Both the position numbers and the translations under genes were made by a program. Under the pieces are notes generated by a model that did not search any database, had not been told where the DNA came from, and saw only the letters and a list, made by a program, of their open reading frames with translations. DNA of 5,268 nt from the NCBI GenBank assembly GCA_007125255.1, contig SLDM01000486.1, forward strand, positions 1-5,268, read 5' to 3'. Of this stretch, positions 1 to 5,268 are shown in pieces; the first letter of the stretch is position 1, and every line of letters begins with the position of its first letter. The DNA is from Phycisphaerales bacterium (GTDB lineage Bacteria; Planctomycetota; Phycisphaerae; Phycisphaerales; SM1A02).

Positions 1-67
1 AAACTGATCTGCTCGGCGTTCTCCGCGGCTCGTTGTCCGGCGCCCGATTTCCAAAGTGGGCCTGGTA
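1..67. other. Window edge, no feature recognised
   Basis: This short stretch lies downstream of the stop codon of the hotdog-fold gene on the minus strand. I see no convincing start, ribosome binding site, T-run terminator or recognisable coding sequence. It may be intergenic or the end of a neighbouring gene; the sequence is too short to decide. Confidence 0.4.
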
Positions 68-700
68 TCAGACTTTCTCCGCCACCGCGGGCGCCTTGTC
101 GCCGTCGCGTTGGCGGCGACGCTGGGCTTTCTCGCGCATGTGCGACTTCGGCGTGCAGTGAAACGTGATCATGCACCGGCCGACGCGCAGTTCCTTGCCC
201 TTCTTCTTCATCTGCTGACGGATCTCGAGTTCAAGATCGATGTTGAACTCACCGCCCTCAGCGATCTTCTTCTGCACGTCCTCGGCATTGACGATGTGGT
301 AGACCGCCGGTCCCATGCAGGGGCGGAGAAAGCGGTAGTTCATCTCCTTGCAGACGACGATGTAGTCACTGCCGCACTCGCTGAAGAGGTACATGCCGGC
401 CGCGACTTCCGAGTTTCCCAGGAGCGCCGCCCCGGCCATGGCGTTGTACCAGTTCCGGTTGATGCGTTTGAAGGGCAGCACCGCGCTGAAGCTGGTGGAG
501 TTGAGCCGCTTCATCGAGATGCCCGAACGGAAGGCATAGGGAAGCCAGATGAGCGAGCAGACCTTGTGCCAGAAGTTGTTCCGGGTGCTCAGCCGACTGA
601 TGAACGCCTCCAGCCGCTGGCCGAGCGTACGGCGCCCCTGACGATCCGGACGGGATCGATCACGTTGGTTCATCGTCGATTCGGCTTTGGCCATCGTCAC
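68..700 (-). CDS. Hotdog-fold, thioesterase-like protein (DUF4442/PaaI type)
   Basis: A 210-residue soluble protein with no signal peptide. The core at about residues 45-185 looks like a single hotdog domain. The stretch NWYNAMAGAALLGNSEVAAG (83-102) resembles the central hotdog helix, with Asn86 and Glu98 where related thioesterases often place polar or acidic active-site residues. It is followed by strand-like segments near 112-137 and 170-182. By family, hotdog proteins of this type are putative acyl-CoA thioesterases; the substrate cannot be read here. Basic tails flank the domain (about 12-24, and RRRQRDGDK at 194-202). The start is uncertain: GTG at 700 has AGGGA eight bases upstream, while in-frame ATGs lie at 694 and 673 without a clear ribosome binding site. 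The gene is divergent from the sugar isomerase gene, so a shared control region is possible. Fold assignment is fairly good; function is inferred. Confidence 0.8.
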   Translation of the reverse strand: MTMAKAESTMNQRDRSRPDRQGRRTLGQRLEAFISRLSTRNNFWHKVCSLIWLPYAFRSGISMKRLNSTSFSAVLPFKRINRNWYNAMAGAALLGNSEVAAGMYLFSECGSDYIVVCKEMNYRFLRPCMGPAVYHIVNAEDVQKKIAEGGEFNIDLELEIRQQMKKKGKELRVGRCMITFHCTPKSHMREKAQRRRQRDGDKAPAVAEKV

Positions 701-922
701 CGGTCGATTCCCTGGGGAGCAGCCACATCCGCGCGACCCACGGCCGGGCGCTCCGGCGGATCACACATCTCATGTGGAAGAGCGTATGCTAATCGGCTCA
801 CGGAGCGGATTCCACCGTCGGCCGGCGTTTCCAGTCGGAACCCGAGCAAACCGCCGGTGTGGCGACGTGTCGTTCCCCTCTCCTTTTCCACCCCGAGACA
901 TCCCGCGACCGGTGCTCAAGAG
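701..922. promoter_or_regulatory. Divergent intergenic region with candidate promoter elements
   Basis: This gap separates the two outward-facing genes and should hold both promoters. I see a short perfect dyad at 764-776 (CACAT-CTC-ATGTG) and, nine bases later, TATGCT at 785-790, which resembles a plus-strand -10 box. No good -35 box stands 16-18 bases upstream of it. On the minus side AGGGA, read from the complement around 709-713, may serve the GTG start at 700. These are pattern matches only, and no start site can be fixed. Confidence 0.3.
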
Positions 923-1771
923 ATGAATGCGACCATGGAATCCCGTCTGGCCGTCTGCACCTGGTCCCTCCAGCCGGAGGATCAGAATCATCTGCTCGAG
1001 CGGCTCGAGCCACTGGAGTGCCGCCGGGTGCAGCTCGCCCTCTCCCCGCTGTTTCGGGAGCCGTCCCGGTGGGAGGAGGTGTTCGATCTTCTGGAGAAAT
1101 GGCAGATCGAACTCGTCAGCGGAATGATGGCGATGGTGGGCGAGGACTACACCTCACCGGAGTCGATCGCGCGAACCGGCGGCGTGCGGCCGGATGCCAC
1201 CTGGGAGGCCAACCGCGAACACGCCGCCCGGATCGCCGAGTGTGCCGCCGATCGGGGCATCGAACTGGTCACCTTCCACGCGGGTTTTCTCCCTGAGTCC
1301 GCCGGCGACCCGGAACGCCTCGTCATGCTGCGCCGGCTGGCGGAGATCGCCGATCTCTTCGCGACCCGCGGTATCGACATCGCCCTGGAGACCGGGCAGG
1401 AGAGCGCCGCGACCCTCCTGGCGGTGCTCGACGAGCTCGACCGACAGAATGTCGGGGTCAATTTCGATCCGGCGAACATGATTCTCTACGGCACGGGGGA
1501 TCCGGTCGAAGCGCTCCGCAAACTTGCCGGCAACGTGCGGCAGATTCACCTGAAGGATGCCATTTCCGCACCCGGCCCCGGCGCGTGGGGAACCGAAGTT
1601 CCCCTCGGCGAGGGCGAAGTCGACTGGGAGGCGTTTCTCAAAGAGGTGAAGGGGTGGCGCCGCGCCGTCAACCTGGTCGTGGAACGCGAAGCGGGTGCCG
1701 ATCGCGCCCGTGACATCGCCAGCGCGATCTCGCACGTCACATCGATCTGGTCTCACGGCGAAACGGGGTGA
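923..1771 (+). CDS. Sugar phosphate isomerase/epimerase-like TIM-barrel protein
   Basis: A 282-residue cytoplasmic protein of the AP-endonuclease-2-like/xylose-isomerase-like TIM barrel family, about the usual length. Likely divalent metal ligands fall in order at barrel strand ends: Glu156 (IALETGQE), Asp182 (VNFDPANM), His209 (RQIHLKDA) and Glu254 (LVVERE), with His119 in VTFHAGFLPE near the site. The C-terminal PLGEGEVDW (227-235) is a typical family motif before the last helix. Family members isomerise or epimerise sugars or sugar phosphates, but substrates vary widely and cannot be named here. The start is ATG 923 or in-frame ATG 935; an AAGAG at 918-922 touches the first and lies 12 bases before the second, so neither is decisive. 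The frame stays open far upstream (from 56), but that part is antisense to the hotdog gene and not protein-like. The gene converges on ispF with a 6-base gap. Confidence 0.9.
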   Translation: MNATMESRLAVCTWSLQPEDQNHLLERLEPLECRRVQLALSPLFREPSRWEEVFDLLEKWQIELVSGMMAMVGEDYTSPESIARTGGVRPDATWEANREHAARIAECAADRGIELVTFHAGFLPESAGDPERLVMLRRLAEIADLFATRGIDIALETGQESAATLLAVLDELDRQNVGVNFDPANMILYGTGDPVEALRKLAGNVRQIHLKDAISAPGPGAWGTEVPLGEGEVDWEAFLKEVKGWRRAVNLVVEREAGADRARDIASAISHVTSIWSHGETG

Positions 1772-1780
1772 GCGAAGTCA
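1751..1780. other. Convergent gene junction with a weak dyad
   Basis: The stop of the sugar isomerase (TGA 1769-1771) and the stop of ispF (complement of 1778-1780) are 6 bases apart. A five-base inverted repeat, CTCAC 1752-1756 and GTGAG 1768-1772, spans the plus-strand stop with an 11-base loop. There is no T-run on either strand. It is a poor terminator candidate, so transcripts from the two genes may overlap at their 3' ends. Confidence 0.25.
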
Positions 1781-2302
1781 TCCGGCCTCTTCCGCGCGGC
1801 TCAGCAGGGCGACGACGTGGACCTCGACCGCGCGGCCTTCCCCGACGGCATCGACCTTTTCGTGGGTCTTGCCCTTGAGATTGACCTGGCTCGGGTCACA
1901 TCCGAGGTGGCGGACCAGATTCCCCACCATGGAATTCTTGTGGGGGCTGAGCTTCGGGCGCTCGCAGATCACGGTCATGTCCACATTGCCGAGACGGTAG
2001 CCGTGAGCGTGCATCCGGCGGACGGCTTCGGCGAGAAAGATGCCGGAGTCCTCCCCATCCCAGCGCGGGTCGTCATCGGCGAAGAGCTGGCCGATATCCG
2101 GTTCACCGAGGGCGCCGAGGAGGGCGTCGGTCAGGGCATGGTACGCCGCATCGCCGTCGGAATGGCCGACCGGTCCGCGGTCATGGTCGAAGGTGACTCC
2201 GGCGAGGACAAACCGGCGGCCCCGGCCGCGGGGCGGGGGGGGTTCAAGCCGGTGCAGGTCGTAGCCGTGGCCGATGCGAAAGGGGAGAACCGGAGCGGTC
2301 AT
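1778..2302 (-). CDS. ispF: 2-C-methyl-D-erythritol 2,4-cyclodiphosphate synthase
   Basis: A 174-residue IspF. It converts CDP-methylerythritol 2-phosphate to methylerythritol 2,4-cyclodiphosphate with release of CMP, a step of the MEP isoprenoid pathway, and acts as a cytoplasmic homotrimer. The N-terminus RIGHGYDLHRL (9-19) carries metal ligands Asp15 and His17; the third, His55, lies in AYHALTDALLGA. Also present are GHSDGD (46-51), PDIGQLF (68-74), NVDMTVICERPKL (106-118) and VNLKGKTHEK (140-149), with Thr146 and Glu148 matching the conserved Thr133 and Glu135 of E. coli. A short Pro/Arg-rich insertion follows residue 19. ATG 2302 is chosen because the family motif begins eight residues later; the open frame continues upstream to 2629 but does not look like protein, and no clear ribosome binding site is visible. 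No ispD is adjacent. The segment after Lys149 departs from the E. coli form. Confidence 0.97.
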   Translation of the reverse strand: MTAPVLPFRIGHGYDLHRLEPPPPRGRGRRFVLAGVTFDHDRGPVGHSDGDAAYHALTDALLGALGEPDIGQLFADDDPRWDGEDSGIFLAEAVRRMHAHGYRLGNVDMTVICERPKLSPHKNSMVGNLVRHLGCDPSQVNLKGKTHEKVDAVGEGRAVEVHVVALLSRAEEAG

Positions 2303-2549
2303 GCGCCGTACTGTACCGGCTTGAGGAACGCAGGGGGTGGAGAGCGGCCCGTTCGCCGCGCCGCAGGGGGTGCATTTCAGCCGAATTTTCGCGGATACGG
2401 TCACATGAACGGACGATAACATGAGCGGGAATCGGGGCGAGGCGCGGTTGGCCTCGATGCTACTGGCCGGACCCGACGGAAGACGATAAGGTGATGCCGA
2501 GTGGCGGGGCGAATCGATCGATCGCCGCCGGCGGCAGAAGGAGCAACTC
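2303..2549. promoter_or_regulatory. Divergent intergenic region between ispF and the lipoprotein gene
   Basis: The gap must contain the promoters of two outward-facing genes. An AT-richer patch at about 2378-2425 includes TTTTCG, GGATAC and CGATAACAT. GATAAC at 2415-2420 could be a plus-strand -10 box, but no convincing -35 box accompanies it. A perfect 10-base palindrome, CGATCGATCG, lies at 2515-2524, 26 bases before the lipoprotein start, and could be an operator or chance. A 22-codon open frame (2421-2489) has nothing to support it. Confidence 0.3.
2538..2543 (+). promoter_or_regulatory. Ribosome binding site deciding a GTG start
   Basis: AAGGAG is a near-perfect Shine-Dalgarno sequence, six bases before GTG 2550. 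It fixes the start of the lipoprotein gene at a GTG codon and is the clearest ribosome binding site in the window. Confidence 0.8.
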
Positions 2550-3077
2550 GTGCAGAAGCAGACGGGAATCGTTCGAACTTCGATCATCGGCCTGGGTGTT
2601 GCCGGCGCGGTGTGCCTGGCGGTCAGCATCCTGCCGGGGTGTCATTCACCGCGGGGCGGCTTCATGCCCGCCTCGTTTGGATCGACCACGTACCACTCCA
2701 CGGAGACGAGCCCGAAGACGATCACCATGATCGATCTGCGCACGGACGAAGAGATCTTCGTCATGGACATTCCGCCGGGGAAGCAGTTAACGCTGGATTT
2801 CGTGCCCGATGGTGGCGACGACCCGGTCTACACCCCGGACCTCATGCGCTATCAGGTCTGGGACATCGGAACGAGTTGGGGCCGACTGCGCAATTCGATG
2901 ACGGTCCCGCCGGCAAGCGCCCGCCGCATCGAAGTCTCGATCCGCCGCGGTATCGAGTACCGGGAAGCGCCGCCGGAAGAGCAGTACCGGGTGGATGAAG
3001 CGGATCGCCCGGATTGGTGGACGCCCGAGGGCGGTCCGATGCCGAACGATCATCCGGCGGAAATGTACGACCACTGA
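2550..3077 (+). CDS. Predicted lipoprotein of unknown function
   Basis: A 175-residue exported protein. Arg9 precedes a hydrophobic stretch (about 11-28) ending in the lipobox LPGC, so cleavage before Cys31 by signal peptidase II is expected. The residue after Cys is His rather than Asp, so nothing argues for inner-membrane retention under the E. coli sorting rule. The mature part opens with a Ser/Thr-rich linker. A compact, probably beta-rich region follows (about 57-135), including ITMIDLRTDEEIFVMDIPPG and a basic RRIEVSIRRG. The tail (139-175) is rich in Pro, Glu and Asp, with WW at 156-157. The protein has one Cys, the lipidated one. The GTG start is set by an upstream AAGGAG. I do not recognise the family; its confident features are lipidation and the strong translation signal. 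The next gene also encodes an exported protein, but 346 bases separate them and a common role is not shown. Confidence 0.85.
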   Translation: MQKQTGIVRTSIIGLGVAGAVCLAVSILPGCHSPRGGFMPASFGSTTYHSTETSPKTITMIDLRTDEEIFVMDIPPGKQLTLDFVPDGGDDPVYTPDLMRYQVWDIGTSWGRLRNSMTVPPASARRIEVSIRRGIEYREAPPEEQYRVDEADRPDWWTPEGGPMPNDHPAEMYDH

Positions 3078-3079
3078 CC

Positions 3080-3109
3080 GAACCGGCGCCGCGCGCCGAA
3101 GGCCGGTTC
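3080..3109 (+). terminator. Possible hairpin terminator after the lipoprotein gene
   Basis: GAACCGGC at 3080-3087 pairs perfectly with GCCGGTTC at 3102-3109, an 8-bp GC-rich stem with a 14-base loop that begins three bases after the stop codon. A competing hairpin, GGCGC/GCGCC, can form inside it (3085-3097). No T-run follows, so it is not a classic intrinsic terminator. It could still end or stabilise the transcript. Confidence 0.4.
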
Positions 3110-3410
3110 AGGTTCGATCCGCCGGCAGCGGGCGCCGTGGCGGTGACGTGGCGTTCGGCCGGCCGCTTCCACGTGCTGCGCCCGGTGCGACGATTCGTCC
3201 GGCCCCACGGCTGGCCGTCCAGTGAGCCCCGCCGCGGTCCCGGCCGCCGGCTTTTCGGCCCTTGGGGCGACAGGAAAAAAGCGCAGAAACCTGATTGCTC
3301 CGGTCGAATCGCTCATCCCGATGGACGGTCGGGCGATCCGGTGGTACGCTACGGTGTTGACTCAAAGATCAACCGCAGCGAGACGCCCCGCTGACTTGGC
3401 ACATGGCTAC

Positions 3411-3414
3411 GGAG
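3411..3414 (+). promoter_or_regulatory. Ribosome binding site for the protease-like gene
   Basis: GGAG stands nine bases before ATG 3424. It favours that start over the in-frame ATG at 3403, which has no upstream purine-rich site and would add seven residues ahead of the signal peptide. Confidence 0.55.
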
Positions 3415-3423
3415 TTGTTGAAG

Positions 3424-5268
3424 ATGCCCCTGAAAAATCTTGCCTGGCTCGCGTGCTTTATTGCAATCGCAATTCTCCTGCCCTTCGGGTTACTTTCCGC
3501 GGTGGAGACTTCCGAGGAGGAACGGGTTTCGATTCAACCCGCCGGTCTCGGCGCCGCCCCCGGCGGGGTCAACGTGTCGGATCGGCGCGTCCCGGCGGAA
3601 GCCAAAGCCGATCTGGAGGAGCTGAGCGAGCCCGAGCGCGCCCAGCGCCGGATCCGGGAGTTCGCCGAGGCGATCATCCGCGAGGAGGGCATGGAGCACG
3701 TGGAGCGTCCCCAGCTGCAGTTTCTTCAGCCGCGGGGCATCGGGGTCGAGGAGTTGGAGCCGCGCCGGCCGCGCGCGAAACGACCGGTCGAATCGATCCG
3801 GCGCATTCCCGGCATGACGAACGATCAGTTGATCGTCAAGTTCAAGGATGATGTTCAGGCCCGTCTCGCCCCGGCGGAACGCGGCCAGGTCCGCTCACGG
3901 GGCGGGCGTCAGGTCGATACGTTTGCCGACATCGTCGAAGAGTTCGACCTGCGGCTCCGCCCGCTGATCAACATGAGCGAGGAAGAGCTTCGCAGCCTGG
4001 AACGACGTGCGGAGTTGATGAGCGGCCGCGCCCAGCCGGACCTGGCGGGCATGTTCTTCATCGATGGGCCGGTCGATCTGCTCGAACATGCGGCCCGGAA
4101 GATTCACTTCCTGGACGAGGTTGAGTACGTTCTCTTTGATCCGAAGGTGGATATCTACCGCATGCCGGGTGGTGATCCGACCGCGGCCTGCTGCCGCCCG
4201 AACGGAAACTGCCAGGAGGATGTGACCGAGGCGCAGTGTGATGATCTCAACGGCACGTGGCTCGACGGCATCGTCAGCTGCGCCGGCTCGCCGTGCGACC
4301 AGGGCGCGTGCTGCGACGGCGGGGCGTGTGACGAGACGCTCCGCGGGCTCTGCGATCTGGCCGGTGGCGACTTCGGGAACAACCTGCAGTGTGGACCCGG
4401 CGCGTGTGATCCCGGTGCCTGCTGCGTGCTGACCGACTGTATCGCCGCCGCCAACCAGGCCCTCTGCCAGGCTGCCGGCGGGGTTCACCTGCCCGGAGGC
4501 GCGTGCCCGGCGGACCCGGCCGATGATGATCCGTGCGAAGAGCTGGAGTGCGGTGAGCCGGCCGGCGGTGACTGCTTCATTCCGAACCCGACCCCGTACT
4601 GCGCCGACGAAGATTGCTGCGAGACGGTGTGTGAGATCTTCCCCTTCTGCTGTATCGAAGCGTTTGGCGAGTGGAACCCCGTCTGCGTGAGTGTTGCCAA
4701 CTGCTTCTGCGAAACGGACATCGGCGCCAACCGCTGCGCCTGCCCGTTCACCGGAAGCTGTTTCGAGCCCAACGGGATCGGCGGGTGTGAGGACCCCGAG
4801 TGCTGTAACGCCGTCTGCGCGATCGAGGAGACCTGCTGCACCGGTCCGTGGGGCCTTGACTGCGCGACCATTGCGCTCTCTCTTGACGACTGCCTGCTGG
4901 ATGATTCCGGCGAGGGAGCGACGCCGAACCTGGCCAGCGCTCAGGGCTACCGGACCTTCGGGCCGTACACCGGAGATGAAGATACGTATGATTCCCTGCT
5001 GACGCCGACGGTCGAGGGACGGACCGGGGAGGGGTGGTTCCTCGAAGACAACATCGATGTGAACGACCCCTTCGCGATCGGAAACCCCTATGCGGGACTG
5101 TACGGCCTGGGACGTTTCCTGATCGATGATTTCGGGATCGGCGCGGATGTTGAAGAGTTCCATCCCGTCTATGGCGGGGTCCGCGGCGCCACCGTCAACG
5201 TGGCCGTCATCGAATGGGCGTACTACGAGGGTCACGAAGACCTGGATGTCATCAAGGAGCCCGGCCAG
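3424..5268 (+). CDS. Secreted Cys-rich subtilase-like (S8) protein, 3'-truncated by the window
   Basis: The frame is open from ATG 3424 to the window end, giving 615 residues and no stop. A signal peptide (Lys4, hydrophobic 6-24, likely cleavage after LLSA26) is followed by a charged, Glu/Arg-rich linker (27-125). Residues 126-246 resemble a subtilisin-type prodomain: DQLIVKFKDD near the start and VEYVLFDPKVDIY at the end. Residues 256-490 hold 40 cysteines in two repeat types. Residues 491-590 are an Asp/Gly-rich approach segment. VNVAVIEWAYYEGHEDLDV (591-609) then matches the first subtilase motif (consensus VAVIDTGV..HPDL), but Glu597 stands where the catalytic Asp is expected. The His and Ser motifs would lie beyond the window, so protease activity is not established. 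Cysteines occur only in the repeat block, plus one in the signal peptide. It could instead be a non-catalytic surface protein with a subtilase fold. Export and the Cys-rich block are well supported; the S8 call is moderate. Confidence 0.85.
   Translation, partial: MPLKNLAWLACFIAIAILLPFGLLSAVETSEEERVSIQPAGLGAAPGGVNVSDRRVPAEAKADLEELSEPERAQRRIREFAEAIIREEGMEHVERPQLQFLQPRGIGVEELEPRRPRAKRPVESIRRIPGMTNDQLIVKFKDDVQARLAPAERGQVRSRGGRQVDTFADIVEEFDLRLRPLINMSEEELRSLERRAELMSGRAQPDLAGMFFIDGPVDLLEHAARKIHFLDEVEYVLFDPKVDIYRMPGGDPTAACCRPNGNCQEDVTEAQCDDLNGTWLDGIVSCAGSPCDQGACCDGGACDETLRGLCDLAGGDFGNNLQCGPGACDPGACCVLTDCIAAANQALCQAAGGVHLPGGACPADPADDDPCEELECGEPAGGDCFIPNPTPYCADEDCCETVCEIFPFCCIEAFGEWNPVCVSVANCFCETDIGANRCACPFTGSCFEPNGIGGCEDPECCNAVCAIEETCCTGPWGLDCATIALSLDDCLLDDSGEGATPNLASAQGYRTFGPYTGDEDTYDSLLTPTVEGRTGEGWFLEDNIDVNDPFAIGNPYAGLYGLGRFLIDDFGIGADVEEFHPVYGGVRGATVNVAVIEWAYYEGHEDLDVIKEPGQ
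4186..4296 (+). repeat. Cys-rich repeat type A, copy 1
   Basis: Residues 255-291 of the secreted protein. Cysteines lie at 256, 257, 263, 272, 286 and 291, on the plan ACC-x5-C-x8-C-x13-C. The region has a single Gly (277) where the other copies have GG, and a Trp at 279. I know this style of repeat from secreted planctomycete proteins; its function is unknown to me. Disulfide stabilisation is likely after export. Confidence 0.7.
4306..4407 (+). repeat. Cys-rich repeat type A, copy 2
   Basis: Residues 295-328. It begins ACCDGGAC, with cysteines at 296, 297, 302, 310, 323 and 328 and a GG pair at 314-315. The order and spacing follow copy 1, with one residue fewer in the first and second gaps. 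Confidence 0.7.
4414..4506 (+). repeat. Cys-rich repeat type A, copy 3
   Basis: Residues 331-361. It begins ACCVLTDC, with cysteines at 333, 334, 339, 348 and 361 and GG at 352-353. It lacks the sixth Cys seen at the end of copies 1 and 2. Two further cysteines (371, 376) lie in the acidic linker that leads to the type B repeats. Confidence 0.7.
4573..4710 (+). repeat. Cys-rich repeat type B, copy 1
   Basis: Residues 384-429. CF starts the unit, then cysteines follow at 393, 398, 399, 403, 409, 410 and 421, with Trp417 four residues before Cys421. The first seven cysteines of the unit (384 to 410) have exactly the spacing of the second copy, which shows that the two are duplicates. Confidence 0.75.
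4759..4893 (+). repeat. Cys-rich repeat type B, copy 2
   Basis: Residues 446-490. Cysteines lie at 446, 455, 460, 461, 465, 471, 472, 480 and 490, with Trp476 four residues before Cys480 as in copy 1. Between the second CC pair and that Cys this copy is three residues shorter. The motif CCNAVCAI matches CCETVCEI of copy 1. A CAC pair (438, 440) lies in the linker between the copies. Confidence 0.75.

Larger units (their letters stand above)
3078..3423. other. 346-base intergenic gap, no gene recognised
   Basis: Apart from the hairpin at its left end, this gap holds no convincing gene. The frames open across it give Arg/Pro-rich translations without domain character and without ribosome binding sites. 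A second small dyad, GGCCG 3242-3246 with CGGCC 3256-3260, and a run of six A at 3275-3280 are visible. Candidate promoter pieces for the downstream gene are TGGTACGCT at about 3341-3349 (extended -10-like) with TGGACG 16 bases upstream of TACGCT, and TTGACT at 3357-3362, which lacks a partner -10 box. None is strong. The length allows a leader or a small RNA, but nothing in the sequence demonstrates one. Confidence 0.4.

Noticed and set aside
56..922. Long 5' extension of the sugar isomerase reading frame
   Set aside because: It is antisense to the hotdog gene, its translation has no domain character, and the recognisable TIM-barrel protein begins at 923 or 935. Open antisense frames are common at this GC content.
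1154..1756. 200-residue minus-strand frame opposite the sugar isomerase gene
   Set aside because: It is a shadow of the plus-strand gene, whose metal-binding residues and motifs are clear. The antisense translation shows no family features.
2421..2489. 22-codon plus-strand open frame ahead of the lipoprotein gene
   Set aside because: It has no good ribosome binding site at proper spacing and no recognisable peptide character. It is most likely chance.
2515..2524. CGATCGATCG palindrome as a specific operator
   Set aside because: It is a simple repeat of CGAT and occurs easily by chance in such sequence. It is mentioned only as a weak possibility in the intergenic entry.
2303..2629. N-terminal extension of ispF to an earlier start at 2629
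   Set aside because: The extra 109 residues are low-complexity in character, run across the intergenic region, and overlap the start of the lipoprotein gene, which has a strong ribosome binding site. IspF proteins begin just before the RIGHG motif.
3111..3120. GGTTCGATCC resembling a tRNA T-loop
   Set aside because: The flanking bases do not form the T stem, and no acceptor, D or anticodon arm can be found around it.
3895..5235. 446-residue minus-strand reading frame
   Set aside because: It lies opposite the secreted protein gene, which has a signal peptide, repeats and a subtilase-like motif. The antisense translation is Ala/Arg/Val-rich with no motif. High GC and the many Cys codons, which never produce stops in antisense, keep it open.

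Overview
This is a high-GC bacterial window with few canonical Shine-Dalgarno sites and some GTG starts. The last gene carries cysteine-rich repeats built on an 'ACC...C...C...GG...C' plan and on a 'CC..VC......CC...W...C' plan. I associate such repeats with large secreted proteins of Planctomycetota, particularly Phycisphaerae-like lineages. That assignment is an inference from protein style, not from a marker gene.

Layout: five protein-coding genes. (1) 68-700, minus: a hotdog-fold, thioesterase-like protein of the DUF4442/PaaI type. (2) 923-1771, plus: a TIM-barrel sugar phosphate isomerase/epimerase-like protein, transcribed divergently from gene 1 across a 222-base gap. (3) 1778-2302, minus: ispF, the MEP-pathway cyclodiphosphate synthase, convergent with gene 2 and only 6 bases from its stop. 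(4) 2550-3077, plus: a small predicted lipoprotein of unknown function with a good ribosome binding site, divergent from ispF. (5) 3424 to the window end, plus: the first 615 residues of a large secreted protein. It has a signal peptide, a subtilisin-prodomain-like segment, a block of 40 cysteines in 235 residues, and then what looks like the start of a subtilase (S8) catalytic domain, cut off by the window edge.

The genes do not form an obvious operon: strand changes separate the first four, and a 346-base gap separates genes 4 and 5. IspF is housekeeping isoprenoid metabolism. The two enzymes before it are general-fold proteins whose substrates cannot be read from sequence. The lipoprotein and the protease-like protein are envelope or exported products.

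The part most worth a second look is the terminal gene. A cysteine-rich repeat block sits between prodomain-like and catalytic-like segments, and the position expected to hold the catalytic aspartate reads Glu. A second point is ispF, where two residues that line the ligand-binding trimer cavity of E. coli IspF are replaced. I found no RNA gene, CRISPR array, insertion sequence or phage feature. I saw no clear evidence of an undescribed multi-gene system.
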